64,000 nucleotides of DNA from Deltaproteobacteria bacterium. GTDB lineage: Bacteria > Desulfobacterota > Desulfobulbia > Desulfobulbales > Desulfocapsaceae. The DNA lies in NCBI GenBank assembly GCA_002747825.1, contig PDQQ01000012.1, positions 48,764 through 112,763 of the forward strand, in the 5' to 3' direction. The translations under genes and the position numbers were made by a program. Numbering within the stretch: position 1 is the first letter of the stretch; each line of letters starts with the position of its first letter. Positions 18,132 through 27,140 of the stretch are shown here, piece after piece. Below the pieces are notes generated by a model that worked only from the letters and a program-made list of their open reading frames with translations, was not told the DNA's origin and did not search any database.

Positions 18132-19787
18132 ATGATCCGTTCAGAAGTAAAAACAATTCTGGAAACAAGGTTTGCAGAAGGCGTTAAGAAAGGGCTTTGG
18201 TCTGAGAGGGCAGCCGGGAAATTTGTTGTAGAGTTGCCCAAGCATCAAGGGCAGGGCGATTTTTCGACAAACTTCGCCCTGGTGCTGGCCGGGATTGAAA
18301 AACAGAACCCAAGGCAGATCGCAGCCGAGCTTAAAAATCAGCTCGAGCGGGACCGGGATATCATAGAGCGGGTTGAGATCGCCGGCCCGGGGTTTGTCAA
18401 TATGTATATCAGGCCAACGGTTTGGCAGGCACTTATTCCACGGATTATTGACAGCGGTGTGCAGTTCGGCAGGAGCAATGCTGGTGGTAAACGCCGGGTA
18501 ATGGTCGAGTTCGTCAGTGCCAATCCAACCGGACCGCTGAGTATCGGCCATGGCAGGCAGGCCATTCTCGGAGATGCCATTGCCAGACTGCTCGAGGCCA
18601 CCGGACACGATGTCTTCAGGGAGTACTACTACAACGATGCCGGCAGGCAGATGCGTGTTCTTGGGGAATCGACCAGAGCACGCTATCTTGAGCTGCTCGG
18701 AGAAGAGTCGTCTTTCCCGGAGGATGGTTATCAGGGAAGCTATATAATCGATATTGCCAAAGGTCTACAAGATTCCAGGGGCGCTTCTCTGAAAGCCGAA
18801 GAAGATGTTACCCCGTTCAAGGAGGAGGCGGAAAAGTATATCTTTACGGATATCTCGGGTACTCTGCAGCGGATGGGTATTGTCTTTGATAACTACTATA
18901 ACGAACGTGATTTATACGAAAATGGGCAGATTGACGATGTCGTGGAAAATCTGCGGGAAAAAGGCTTGGTCTACGACAGGGACGGTGCTGTCTGGTTGAG
19001 AACCCGCGATCTGGGACTGGACCAGGATCGGGTCATCATCAAAAGCAGCGGTGAGCCGACCTATCGTTTACCCGATATTGCCTACCATCGGGAAAAATTT
19101 AAACGGGGCTTCGACTGGCTTGTCAATGTTATGGGCTCTGACCATATTGCCACCGTACCCGATGTTCTGGCTGGTGTTCAGGCCTTAGGCTTCGACCCTG
19201 AGAAGGTAACCGTTGTTCTGCACCAGTTTGTCACCCTTACCCGGGACGGCAAGCAGGTAAAGATGTCCACACGCAAGGCAAATTTTGTTACCATCGATGA
19301 GCTGCTCGACGAGGTCGGGATTGATCCGGTTCGCTTCTTTTTTACGATGCGCAAGGCGGACAGCCAGATGGAGTTTGACCTTGAGCTTGCCACACGGCAG
19401 AGTCAGGAGAACCCTGTCTACTATGTGCAATATGCCCATGCCAGACTCTGCTCTATCATGCGGCAGGCCCAAGCACAGGGAGCCCCTCTTGTTGCAGGAG
19501 AGGCAGATCTCTCGCTTCTGGTTGAGCCCGAGGAGCTGAACCTGCTGAAGACCGTATCCGGTTTTCCACAGATAATTGAAACCTCTGCCCTTGAACTTGC
19601 GCCACATAAAGTTATATTCTATCTGATGGAGCTTTCTGCGCAGCTGCATAGTTACTACAACAAACATAAGGTGTTGACCGATGATCTTCAGCTCTCCAGG
19701 GCTCGTCTGCAGCTGATCTATGCCCTGCAGATCGTATTGAAAAACGCCCTTGGCATTGTCGGTGTAACGGCTCCCGAACGTATGTAG
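18132..19787 (+). CDS. argS: arginyl-tRNA synthetase
   Basis: A 551-residue class Ia aminoacyl-tRNA synthetase that charges tRNA-Arg. The HIGH-type motif appears in PTGPLSIGHGRQAILGDA and the KMSKS-type loop in QVKMSTRKANF. An N-terminal additional domain and a C-terminal DALR anticodon-binding domain (YALQIVLKNALGIVGV at the end) are both present, giving the usual length. It lies 12 bases upstream of a short membrane protein and about 340 bases upstream of secA. Confidence 0.97.
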   Translation: MIRSEVKTILETRFAEGVKKGLWSERAAGKFVVELPKHQGQGDFSTNFALVLAGIEKQNPRQIAAELKNQLERDRDIIERVEIAGPGFVNMYIRPTVWQALIPRIIDSGVQFGRSNAGGKRRVMVEFVSANPTGPLSIGHGRQAILGDAIARLLEATGHDVFREYYYNDAGRQMRVLGESTRARYLELLGEESSFPEDGYQGSYIIDIAKGLQDSRGASLKAEEDVTPFKEEAEKYIFTDISGTLQRMGIVFDNYYNERDLYENGQIDDVVENLREKGLVYDRDGAVWLRTRDLGLDQDRVIIKSSGEPTYRLPDIAYHREKFKRGFDWLVNVMGSDHIATVPDVLAGVQALGFDPEKVTVVLHQFVTLTRDGKQVKMSTRKANFVTIDELLDEVGIDPVRFFFTMRKADSQMEFDLELATRQSQENPVYYVQYAHARLCSIMRQAQAQGAPLVAGEADLSLLVEPEELNLLKTVSGFPQIIETSALELAPHKVIFYLMELSAQLHSYYNKHKVLTDDLQLSRARLQLIYALQIVLKNALGIVGVTAPERM

Positions 19788-19799
19788 GATAGGACTTGT

Positions 19800-20069
19800 A
19801 TGGCAACTCGTAAAAAGCCCGGCAAAAAGGTGAAGTTTGAGTTGAGCAGGAGCAGTATCGGAGGGATCGCCGTTGTTCTTTTTTGTGCCTTTCTCTGGAT
19901 GTTCCTTCTCGGGATCTGGGCTGGGCAGACGGTACTGGTCTCGAATGAGATAACGCAGATAACAACTGCGGCTCCGGTAAAAAAGCCGCAACATGCCCCG
20001 CGTACAATATACGCAGAAAAAAGGCCGGTCAAACTGCTGGATGGTGCAGAGAAAAAGGCTGTTGACTAG
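19800..20069 (+). CDS. short single-pass membrane protein
   Basis: An 89-residue protein with a very basic N-terminus (TRKKPGKKVKFE), one membrane segment at about residues 22-43 and a short proline/lysine-rich tail. This is the layout of the N-terminal anchor of SPOR-domain proteins, which in related bacteria often follow argS, but no SPOR domain is present here. A natural in-frame stop ends the gene. AGGA lies before the ATG. It may be a shortened relic or a stand-alone small membrane protein. Confidence 0.6.
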   Translation: MATRKKPGKKVKFELSRSSIGGIAVVLFCAFLWMFLLGIWAGQTVLVSNEITQITTAAPVKKPQHAPRTIYAEKRPVKLLDGAEKKAVD

Positions 20070-20131
20070 CGTATTTCTGATCAGTTGAGCAGCGAAGCAG
20101 CATTCTTCGAATTATAACGAACGGATAGAGA

Positions 20132-22678
20132 ATGATAGGAACTATTTTAACAAAGGTTTTTGGAAGCAGTAACGATAGATATCTCAAGAAGTTACGACCA
20201 ATTGTCTCCCGGATCAACGACCTGGAAAAGGAGCTTCTGCCGCTGAGTGATGCCGAATTGGCCGCAAAATCTGTTGTCTTCAGGGAGCGTATCGCCAAAG
20301 GAGAGCCGCTGGACGACATCCTGCCAGAAACCTTTGCCGTGGTTCGGGAAGCCGGACGCAGGGTTCTTGGAGAGCGGCATTATGACGTTCAGCTTGTCGG
20401 CGGCATTATTCTGCACCGGGGGCAGATTGCGGAAATGAAGACCGGTGAGGGGAAAACACTCACCTCAACCCTGCCTGTGTACTTGAACGCCCTTACCGGC
20501 AAGGGTGTACATGTGGTTACGGTAAATGACTATCTTGCCGCCCGTGACAGTGAATGGATGGGCCAGATATACAGCTTTTTGGGGATGAGCTGCGGCAAGA
20601 TTGTCCATGAACTCTCGGATGCAGAGCGAAGAGAGTCGTATGCCGCCGATATAACCTACGGAACCAACAACGAGTTTGGTTTTGACTATCTTCGCGACAA
20701 TATGAAGTTTGACAAGGCAGATTTCTGCCAGCGTGGCTTTCACTATGCCATTGTCGATGAGGTCGACTCAATCCTTATCGATGAGGCAAGAACACCGCTT
20801 ATTATCTCGGGCCCCGCAGATATCCCGACCGATCTCTACAACAACGTCGATCGCATCATTCCAAGGTTTGAAAAGGATGTGCACTACAATCTGGATGAAA
20901 AGTCGCGCCAGGTCTCTCTGACTGAGCAGGGTATTGCCCTGGGGGAAGAGTTGCTCGGGGTCGATAATCTGTATGATCCGGTAAATATAGAGCAGCTGCA
21001 TCATCTCAACCAGGGGTTGAAGGCCCATATCGTTTTCAAAAAGGATGTGGACTATATCGTCACCAACAATCAGGTGGTCATCGTCGATGAGTTCACCGGG
21101 AGAACCATGGAGGGCCGCCGTTTTAGTGATGGTTTGCATCAGGCGCTGGAAGCAAAGGAGAAGGTTAAGATTGAGCAGGAGAATCAGACCCTTGCCTCAA
21201 TCACCTTCCAGAACTACTTCCGTATGTATGATAAATTGGCCGGTATGACCGGTACCGCCGATACCGAGGCGGTTGAGTTCAGCAATATCTATAATCTGAG
21301 TGTGGTGGTAATGCCCACCAATCAACCGATGATCCGTGACGACTATGCCGATGTTATCTACAAAAATGAAGCTGCAAAATATCGGGCTGTGGTCAAGGAG
21401 ATCATCGACCTGCATAAAAAAGGCCGTCCGGTTCTTGTCGGGACCATCTCTATTGATGTCTCTGAGAAGATCTCCCAGATGTTGAAAAAACTGAAAATCG
21501 AGCACGAGGTTCTCAACGCCAAGCACCATAAGCGGGAGGCGGAAATAATCGCCTCTGCCGGCCAGCTGGGCAAGGTTACCATCGCCACCAATATGGCTGG
21601 ACGGGGAACCGATATTAAGCTGGGAGAAGGGGTCGTGGAAGTCGGTGGTCTGCATATCCTGGGGACCTCTCGCCATGAATCGAGAAGGATAGACAACCAG
21701 CTGCGGGGGCGTTCGGGACGTCAGGGAGACCCTGGTTCTTCTCGTTTTTTTCTCTCTCTCGAAGACGACCTGCTGCGTATCTTTGGCGGTGGAAGGATCA
21801 CCGGTATTATGGATAAGCTGGGAATGGAAGAGGACGAGCCCATTGAACACTCTATGATCTCACGGGCCATAGAGAACGCCCAGCGTAAGGTTGAAGGCCA
21901 TAACTTCGATATCCGTAAACATCTCCTCGAGTATGACGATGTGATGAATAAACAACGGGAGATTATCTATCAGCAGCGTTCCGAGGTCCTCGAAAACGAC
22001 AGCGTCTCCGAGGTTATTGAGGATATGATCGAGGACCTTGTTGATGATATTGTCGATGAATTTTATCAGGATCGCGCCGAATCCGATGAGTGGGACTGGC
22101 AGGGCTTTTCTACCCGGATGGAGGAGAGATTTCACCATCCCGTCGCCTGGTCTGAAGAAGAGAAAAAGGATCTCAGCCGCGATGATTTCAGGGAAAAGAC
22201 GCTCTCTTTTGTCAAGGAGAAATACAAGCTGCAGGATGCGGTTAATGGAGAGGAGACGCAGCGTCATCTGGAGAAACTTATTTTATTGCAGATGGTTGAC
22301 AGCCACTGGAAAGACCACCTGTTATCGATGGACCATCTGAAAGAGGGTATCGGTCTTCGGGGCTATGGCCAGAAAAACCCGCTCAACGAATATAAACGTG
22401 AGGGGTACGAACTCTTTGGGCGTATGATTGAAACGGTCAAGGAGCAGACAATCTCCAACCTTATGCGTGTGCGTGTTATGAGTTCCGAGGAGGTCGAGCA
22501 ACTGGAGGAAGAACGCCGCAGAAGGCAGGAGATGGAACGCTCGCGGATGAATCAGATACGCACAGAAGAGGTGGCGGTAACAACTGTCAAACGCGATGGA
22601 GAAAAAATAGGCCGTAACGCTGCCTGTCCCTGCGGCTCAGGCAAGAAATATAAGCGCTGCTGTGGGCGGCAGGTCTAG
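20132..22678 (+). CDS. secA: preprotein translocase ATPase SecA
   Basis: An 848-residue SecA, the motor that pushes unfolded proteins through SecYEG. Walker A lies in MKTGEGKTL, the DEAD-like motif in [16 protein letters not shown], and helicase motifs [12 protein letters not shown] and [13 protein letters not shown] follow. The C-terminus ends in the zinc-binding SEC-C motif [14 protein letters not shown]. The length and domain order are ordinary. It is the last plus-strand gene before the converging response regulator. Confidence 0.98.
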   Translation: MIGTILTKVFGSSNDRYLKKLRPIVSRINDLEKELLPLSDAELAAKSVVFRERIAKGEPLDDILPETFAVVREAGRRVLGERHYDVQLVGGIILHRGQIAEMKTGEGKTLTSTLPVYLNALTGKGVHVVTVNDYLAARDSEWMGQIYSFLGMSCGKIVHELSDAERRESYAADITYGTNNEFGFDYLRDNMKFDKADFCQRGFHYAIVDEVDSILIDEARTPLIISGPADIPTDLYNNVDRIIPRFEKDVHYNLDEKSRQVSLTEQGIALGEELLGVDNLYDPVNIEQLHHLNQGLKAHIVFKKDVDYIVTNNQVVIVDEFTGRTMEGRRFSDGLHQALEAKEKVKIEQENQTLASITFQNYFRMYDKLAGMTGTADTEAVEFSNIYNLSVVVMPTNQPMIRDDYADVIYKNEAAKYRAVVKEIIDLHKKGRPVLVGTISIDVSEKISQMLKKLKIEHEVLNAKHHKREAEIIASAGQLGKVTIATNMAGRGTDIKLGEGVVEVGGLHILGTSRHESRRIDNQLRGRSGRQGDPGSSRFFLSLEDDLLRIFGGGRITGIMDKLGMEEDEPIEHSMISRAIENAQRKVEGHNFDIRKHLLEYDDVMNKQREIIYQQRSEVLENDSVSEVIEDMIEDLVDDIVDEFYQDRAESDEWDWQGFSTRMEERFHHPVAWSEEEKKDLSRDDFREKTLSFVKEKYKLQDAVNGEETQRHLEKLILLQMVDSHWKDHLLSMDHLKEGIGLRGYGQKNPLNEYKREGYELFGRMIETVKEQTISNLMRVRVMSSEEVEQLEEERRRRQEMERSRMNQIRTEEVAVTTVKRDGEKIGRNAACPCGSGKKYKRCCGRQV

Positions 22679-22706
22679 CCCGGATCTCTGATGAGTTTTT
22701 TTTATG

Positions 22707-22779
22707 GTAACTCCTCATAGGCACCCCATCTTTGGACGATCACGGTTCCCTGAGGTGTGAACCCTTCTTCGGCTATAAC
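22707..22779 (+). repeat. dispersed intergenic repeat, long copy
   Basis: Begins GTAACTCCTCATAGGC, contains CCCCATCTTTGGACGA, and ends CTTCGGCTATAAC. The same ends or core occur at 8172-8206, 27001-27059 and 33116-33168. The right end overlaps the last codons and stop of the response regulator gene. Confidence 0.55.
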
Positions 22780-24134
22780 TCTTCCGGCACGATCTTATAT
22801 TTTTTGATCTTGTAATGGATGGCCCGGCGGCTGATCCCCAGCAGGTCTGCGGCATGGGTGCGAACCCCACCGCTTTGCTGCAGTGCCTTGATAATGGTTT
22901 TTTTCTCATTCTCTTCAAGGGACATGGCGGCCGATTCTGTCTGGGCAGCTGGGCTCTGGGAAGAGATATCGGTGAGGTGGAAGTCCTCGGGCAGTAACAC
23001 CCCTGATCTGCATAGTACCAGGCTGCCTTCGAGCGCGTTTTTCAGTTCCCGGATATTACCCGGCCAGGGATAACGGCAGAGCCAGTCCATCGTTTCTTCC
23101 GGAATTTCAATGGTGTCTGGAGAGTTGTGCAGAAGCTGTTTTATACAGAGTCGAACCAGATCGGGAATATCCTCCCTGCGCTCACGCAGGGGTGGAATAT
23201 GCAGGATCACCACTCTCAGGCGGTAATACAGATCTTCGCGGAACCTGCCGGCACGAATCTCTTCGGTAATATTGGCGTTGGTGGCGGCGATTACCCGGCA
23301 GTCCACGGGGATCTCTCTGACCTCTCCGACCCGGCGGATGGTCCGCTCTTCGAGAAAGCGCAGCATCCGCATCTGCATCTCAGCGGAGATATTGCCGATC
23401 TCATCGAGAAAAAGGGTTCCTTTATCCGCGGCCTCTGTAAGCCCTTTTTTCTCCTTGACTGCATCGGTGAAAGCACCTTTGGCGTGTCCAAACAGCTCAC
23501 TTTCCAGCAGGCTGTCTGGGGTTGAGCCGCAATCCACGACAATAAAGGGGTTTTCTTTCCGACGGCTTAACTCGTGGATTTGTTGAGCCAGTACCCCTTT
23601 CCCGACCCCGCTTTCACCGAGGATAAGGGCAGTCACATCGCTTTCTGCCACCTTCTGTACCATCTCATACAGGGCTTTCATCGCCGGGTTCTTTCCCCGG
23701 TACAGGTCGATTTTTCCCGGAGACGTGTCTGCTCTTTGCGTAGAAGAGAGGATGGCATCAACTTTTTCTATCAGCTCTTTCCCCTGAAAGGGTTTGGTCA
23801 GATACTCGACAGCTCCAGACTTTACCGCTCTTACAGCGTCAGGGATGCTGCCATAGGCCGTGAGCAGGATTATCGGCAGGCCGGGGCGCAGGGCCCGTGC
23901 CTGGGAGAGGAGATGGAAGCCGTTCATCTCCGGCATTTTAATATCTGAAACAATCATATCTATCGACTGTTTTTGTAACAGATGCAGGGCTGTCTGAGCA
24001 CTTCCTGTCTTGATTACCTTGTAGCCCGCAGAGGAGAGGCGTGCTTCGAGTACCTCCAGGATATGGAGATCGTCATCGACGACCAGGATGGTTTGAGAGC
24101 TCTTTTGCAGTTGAGAGGAATTTTTTGTTTTCAT
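22773..24134 (-). CDS. sigma-54-dependent response regulator, GlrR/QseF-like
   Basis: A 453-residue NtrC-family activator. A receiver domain (acidic pair at residues 20-21, phospho-accepting Asp64 in IVSDIKMPEM) is followed by an AAA+ domain (Walker A GESGVGKG, Walker B LFLDEIGN) and a Fis-type helix-turn-helix (HAADLLGISRRAIHYKIK). The loop that contacts sigma-54 reads GAFTDA rather than the consensus GAFTGA. It overlaps the lipoprotein gene by 4 bases and forms an operon with the histidine kinase upstream, in the order seen for glrK-qseG-glrR. Confidence 0.92.
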   Translation of the reverse strand: MKTKNSSQLQKSSQTILVVDDDLHILEVLEARLSSAGYKVIKTGSAQTALHLLQKQSIDMIVSDIKMPEMNGFHLLSQARALRPGLPIILLTAYGSIPDAVRAVKSGAVEYLTKPFQGKELIEKVDAILSSTQRADTSPGKIDLYRGKNPAMKALYEMVQKVAESDVTALILGESGVGKGVLAQQIHELSRRKENPFIVVDCGSTPDSLLESELFGHAKGAFTDAVKEKKGLTEAADKGTLFLDEIGNISAEMQMRMLRFLEERTIRRVGEVREIPVDCRVIAATNANITEEIRAGRFREDLYYRLRVVILHIPPLRERREDIPDLVRLCIKQLLHNSPDTIEIPEETMDWLCRYPWPGNIRELKNALEGSLVLCRSGVLLPEDFHLTDISSQSPAAQTESAAMSLEENEKKTIIKALQQSGGVRTHAADLLGISRRAIHYKIKKYKIVPEEL

Positions 24135-24742
24135 TGAAAATCCATCCCTTTCTTTTTCTGGTCAATCTCCTGGTGAATAGCTTCCAGTGCCTTCAACTTC
24201 GTATTTAACTCCTCTATATCCTGGTTTTTCTTTTTGATCTGAGAGCGCAGTCTCTGCAACTTCTGCTCCTGGTCGGCAAGTAGCCTGGCAGGATCTGATC
24301 CTTCTCGAGAATTGAGGCCTTGGCCGAGAAATTTTTCCTTCTGGCTGGTTTCCACAGGCGCCTTTTTTGTCGCCTCCGTCCACTGTTTTACCACCGGTGT
24401 AAAGAAGGTACAGAGATCTTTTGAAGGGGAAGTGTCTGCCTGTCGTCCGCACCAGGTCTGCCATAGTTGCAGCGTGTCCAGTGACCGGTTTTCATTGTCA
24501 GCCAGAAGCATCTGGCTGCAGATCTGCCCGAGAAAAGCCTTTTGTCGTAAAGACTCTTTTTCTGTCTGGCGTTGAATCCGGGAAAAGGCCTCTGCAGCCT
24601 CTCTGTAATTTTTATACAAAAAGAGCTCTTCGGCGGTCTCCATCTCCTCTGGCGGCATTGAGCCTCCGATATGAGTGCAGCCCCAGCAGCTGAACAGTAT
24701 AAACAACAGTAGATAGGAGTATTTCACCGCTGGTCTTTCCAT
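24131..24742 (-). CDS. QseG-like lipoprotein with coiled coil
   Basis: A 203-residue predicted lipoprotein. The start at 24742 (MERPAVKY) has AGGAG 8 bases upstream and gives a signal peptide ending in a cysteine-rich LFSCWGC, where one cysteine would be lipidated. A tetratricopeptide-like helical part (AEELFLYKNYREAAEAF) is followed by a coiled coil near residues 150-195. In Enterobacteria the equivalent gene qseG (yfhG) encodes an outer-membrane lipoprotein that modulates the kinase; the same position here supports that role. An in-frame upstream start at 24799 would run into the kinase gene. Confidence 0.75.
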   Translation of the reverse strand: MERPAVKYSYLLLFILFSCWGCTHIGGSMPPEEMETAEELFLYKNYREAAEAFSRIQRQTEKESLRQKAFLGQICSQMLLADNENRSLDTLQLWQTWCGRQADTSPSKDLCTFFTPVVKQWTEATKKAPVETSQKEKFLGQGLNSREGSDPARLLADQEQKLQRLRSQIKKKNQDIEELNTKLKALEAIHQEIDQKKKGMDFQ

Positions 24743-24761
24743 TTTTGTCTCTCCTGCATGT

Positions 24762-26198
24762 TCATCTTGCAAATGGAATGAAAAAAGAAAAACAGGCACC
24801 GCCTTGTTGCAGGTTGGATACCTCTATTGTCCCTCCATGGGCTTCGACAATATACTTGGCAATACTCAGTCCCAACCCTGTCCCGTCTGTCTGTTCCCGG
24901 ATATTTTTTCCCCGATAGTAACGATTAAATATAAGCGATTTTTCTTCTATCAGTATCCCCGGTCCTGTGTCCAGGATCTCGCAGATGAAGGTATCTTCTT
25001 CGGGATCCCGTCTGATCTTACACTGTACGGTGGAATCTTTTGGGGAGAATTTAATCGCATTTTCGACGAGATTGAACACAACCTGCCGCAAATATTTTTC
25101 ATCAGCATATATATCAGGGATCTTTTCAGGTATGTGGATGTCGAGGCGAATGTTTTTCTCCCGTGCCATCGGATGGAAAGAATCAAAAATCCCTGTCATA
25201 AAGGGGGTGATTGCCAGCGGTTGTTTGTGCAGATCAAGCACCACAGATTCCAGATAGGAGACCTGCATCATACGGTTGAGGAGGGTACATACCCGGCCAA
25301 TCTCGGCATCAGCAATGTGGAGAAATTTTTTCTGCATCGGGTTGACATCCCCCATAATCCCTTCTCCTATAAGGCTGACCGATTCGCGGATGGAAGTCAA
25401 GGGGGTACGAATTTCATGACTGAGCATAGAGATAAAATCGGTACGCATCGCCTGCTCTTCCCGCAAGCGAAAGGACATTGCATTGTAGGCTACGGCCAGT
25501 TGCCCAAATTCATCCTGGGAATTGACGGCAATGGGCTTTCCCGGTCTCTCGTGGGAAATGCTGCGAATTCCCTGGATAAGCTTGCCTAAAGGTCGGATCA
25601 TCGAGTAGGCCACAAAAAAGATTCCCGCCAAGCCCACCAGCACAGAAAGGCCCAGGCCGACCATACTGGCGCGTACGGTCAGAACACCTCTGCGGTTAAG
25701 ATCCCGGTTGGCCAGTTCGATAGCTTTTTCGTTTTCGGTTCTGGCCTGTGCAACATAATTACGCCAGGTATCTAGCTCCTCTTCAGGTATCCACAAGCCA
25801 TTGGCAATGTCTGCAGAGGACTCAATCGATATTTCTAATCTCTGGTACCGTTCAGCCAGTTCTTGCCAGCGGGAAGATACTGTAACGTTTGGCGATTGGA
25901 GAGCCATGACTTCAGCAAGTCCTTGTTGCAGCTGATCGAAGGCCTGGATGAATTGGCTGCGGTACTGGTCGTTTTTAAGCAATAGATATTTTTTCTCGTT
26001 TTCCTCCATCGCCAGCAGATTTTCAAACATCTGTCGGGCAATCTGGGAAATCTTATCATATCTCCCGGTGATGGTCTCTGAAATACTCATCATCTGGTGA
26101 ACATTGAAATACAAGACCAGAACTGTCCCAAAGTAGATCAGGAAAAAACTGAGAAACCAGATGAGAAATTTCGTGGTTATGCCCTTTTTCAGATTCAT
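24762..26198 (-). CDS. sensor histidine kinase, GlrK/QseE-like
   Basis: A 478-residue inner-membrane kinase. Membrane segments lie at about residues 10-32 and 178-199, enclosing a mostly helical periplasmic domain. A HAMP linker follows, then the HisKA domain with the phosphorylated His261 in SMLSHEIRTPLTSIRES and an HATPase domain (VENAIKFSP, DTGPGI, GTGLGLSIAKYI). The STIRE-like sequence after the histidine resembles GlrK. First gene of the kinase, lipoprotein, regulator operon and divergent from a secreted protein. Confidence 0.92.
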   Translation of the reverse strand: MNLKKGITTKFLIWFLSFFLIYFGTVLVLYFNVHQMMSISETITGRYDKISQIARQMFENLLAMEENEKKYLLLKNDQYRSQFIQAFDQLQQGLAEVMALQSPNVTVSSRWQELAERYQRLEISIESSADIANGLWIPEEELDTWRNYVAQARTENEKAIELANRDLNRRGVLTVRASMVGLGLSVLVGLAGIFFVAYSMIRPLGKLIQGIRSISHERPGKPIAVNSQDEFGQLAVAYNAMSFRLREEQAMRTDFISMLSHEIRTPLTSIRESVSLIGEGIMGDVNPMQKKFLHIADAEIGRVCTLLNRMMQVSYLESVVLDLHKQPLAITPFMTGIFDSFHPMAREKNIRLDIHIPEKIPDIYADEKYLRQVVFNLVENAIKFSPKDSTVQCKIRRDPEEDTFICEILDTGPGILIEEKSLIFNRYYRGKNIREQTDGTGLGLSIAKYIVEAHGGTIEVSNLQQGGACFSFFIPFAR

Positions 26199-26349
26199 AC
26201 CTAAATCTTGTTCCCCCCTTTTTCATCGTGAGAGATATCAGTCATATTTTAACATATCAGACAATAAGCGAGAATACTCGAGACGGATAAATCTGAGAAA
26301 TGGAAAATTCCAAAATCGTTCCTGCCGGAAGGTCTCTTTTTCAGTCTTG

Positions 26350-26385
26350 TTGCGAGCTGCGCAAAATTTTGTTTACACTGCGCAA
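26350..26385 (+). promoter_or_regulatory. candidate upstream activator sites
   Basis: Two direct copies of CTGCGCAA, at 26357-26364 and 26378-26385, start exactly 21 bases apart (two helical turns). The first is also part of an inverted repeat TTGCG-N5-CGCAA (26350-26364). They lie about 75-120 bases upstream of the sigma-54 promoter, where an NtrC-type activator would bind. That the neighbouring response regulator binds them is inference. Confidence 0.45.
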
Positions 26386-26457
26386 TATTCGTACATGTGC
26401 TGTCTTTTATCTAAGGAAATAAGCTGTATCATTTTGATATTATATCGTTTTTTATCT

Positions 26458-26473
26458 TGGCATAAAGATTGCT
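26458..26473 (+). promoter_or_regulatory. sigma-54 (-24/-12) promoter
   Basis: TGGCATAAAGATTGCT matches the sigma-54 consensus, with GG and GC elements exactly 12 bases apart. Transcription would start near 26484, about 64 bases before the secreted protein ATG at 26548, which has AGGAG upstream. Confidence 0.7.
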
Positions 26474-26547
26474 ACAATGGCGGTAACGATGCTCCAGAGG
26501 GGGGCGTTTTCAAGAGAATTCAACCAACAGTAAAAGGAGAGTTTGAA

Positions 26548-26868
26548 ATGAGGATTTTAAATTTGCGGATGAAGACATTGGTTGCGTTACTGGCCCTTGC
26601 GTTGTTTCCGTTGGTGATCACAGCTCAGGATGTGATGTCTGCTGAGAAGACGGTTGCCAGTGCCGAGCAAATGAAGGTCGTAACTGTTATGGGAGTGGTC
26701 AACAAGGATAAGGATAAATTGATGCTGCAAACGGATAGTGAGAGCTATCTGCTGGATGTTCAGTTTGATGAAGCCCTGATCGGCAAAAAAGTGGTTGCTA
26801 CAGGTGTTGTAACTGATGAAAATGGTGTCAAGATGTTAAAGCCTCAAAACATCAAGGTTGCCAAATAG
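26548..26868 (+). CDS. small secreted OB-fold-like protein
   Basis: A 106-residue exported protein. The start at 26548 gives a Sec signal peptide (KTLVALLALALFPLVITA) cut near residue 28. The mature part is beta-rich (TVMGVVNKDKDKLMLQTDSESYLL, then GKKVVATGVVTDENG) and looks like a small OB-fold similar to YgiW/DUF5666-type periplasmic proteins, though I cannot assign a family firmly. It is driven by a sigma-54 promoter and divergent from the GlrK-like kinase, so it is a likely target of that system. A terminator follows. Confidence 0.7.
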   Translation: MRILNLRMKTLVALLALALFPLVITAQDVMSAEKTVASAEQMKVVTVMGVVNKDKDKLMLQTDSESYLLDVQFDEALIGKKVVATGVVTDENGVKMLKPQNIKVAK

Positions 26869-26905
26869 CCTGTTGTGGCCAATATCTCTCTGCGGAGATT
26901 TGGAC

Positions 26906-26952
26906 AAAAAAGGCAGAGGTGGGATTCGTTCCTGCCTCTGCCTTTTTTTTTT
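26906..26952 (+). terminator. terminator of the secreted protein gene
   Basis: AAAAAAGGCAGAGG at 26906-26919 pairs with CCTCTGCC plus T10 at 26935-26952. The A run on the other side means it may also work for transcripts from the minus strand. Confidence 0.88.
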
Positions 26953-27000
26953 GTAACTCCTGAACGTCTCCTCTCTTTGTATGATTACGATTTCCCGCAT

Positions 27001-27059
27001 AGGGCCTATCGGGAAAATCCTGCTTGTCCAAATCTGGGGCATCGATTTGAGCGGTTACA
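27001..27059 (-). repeat. dispersed intergenic repeat copy
   Basis: On the minus strand it reads GTAACCGCTC, then GCCCCAGATTTGGACAAGC, then GATAGGCCCTATGCGG. It matches the copy at 33116-33168 base for base over much of the core. It starts about 80 bases after the cls stop codon, on the same strand. An inverted repeat (TTTCCCG/CGGGAAA, 26991-27016) flanks and overlaps its far end. Confidence 0.55.
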
Positions 27060-27140
27060 GATTACAGGTGAGAAGCGTGTTCTATCAACAGGTTCTATGA
27101 GGAACTATTTTTCAGAAAGAGAGTCCGTTTTTCCTCGATG

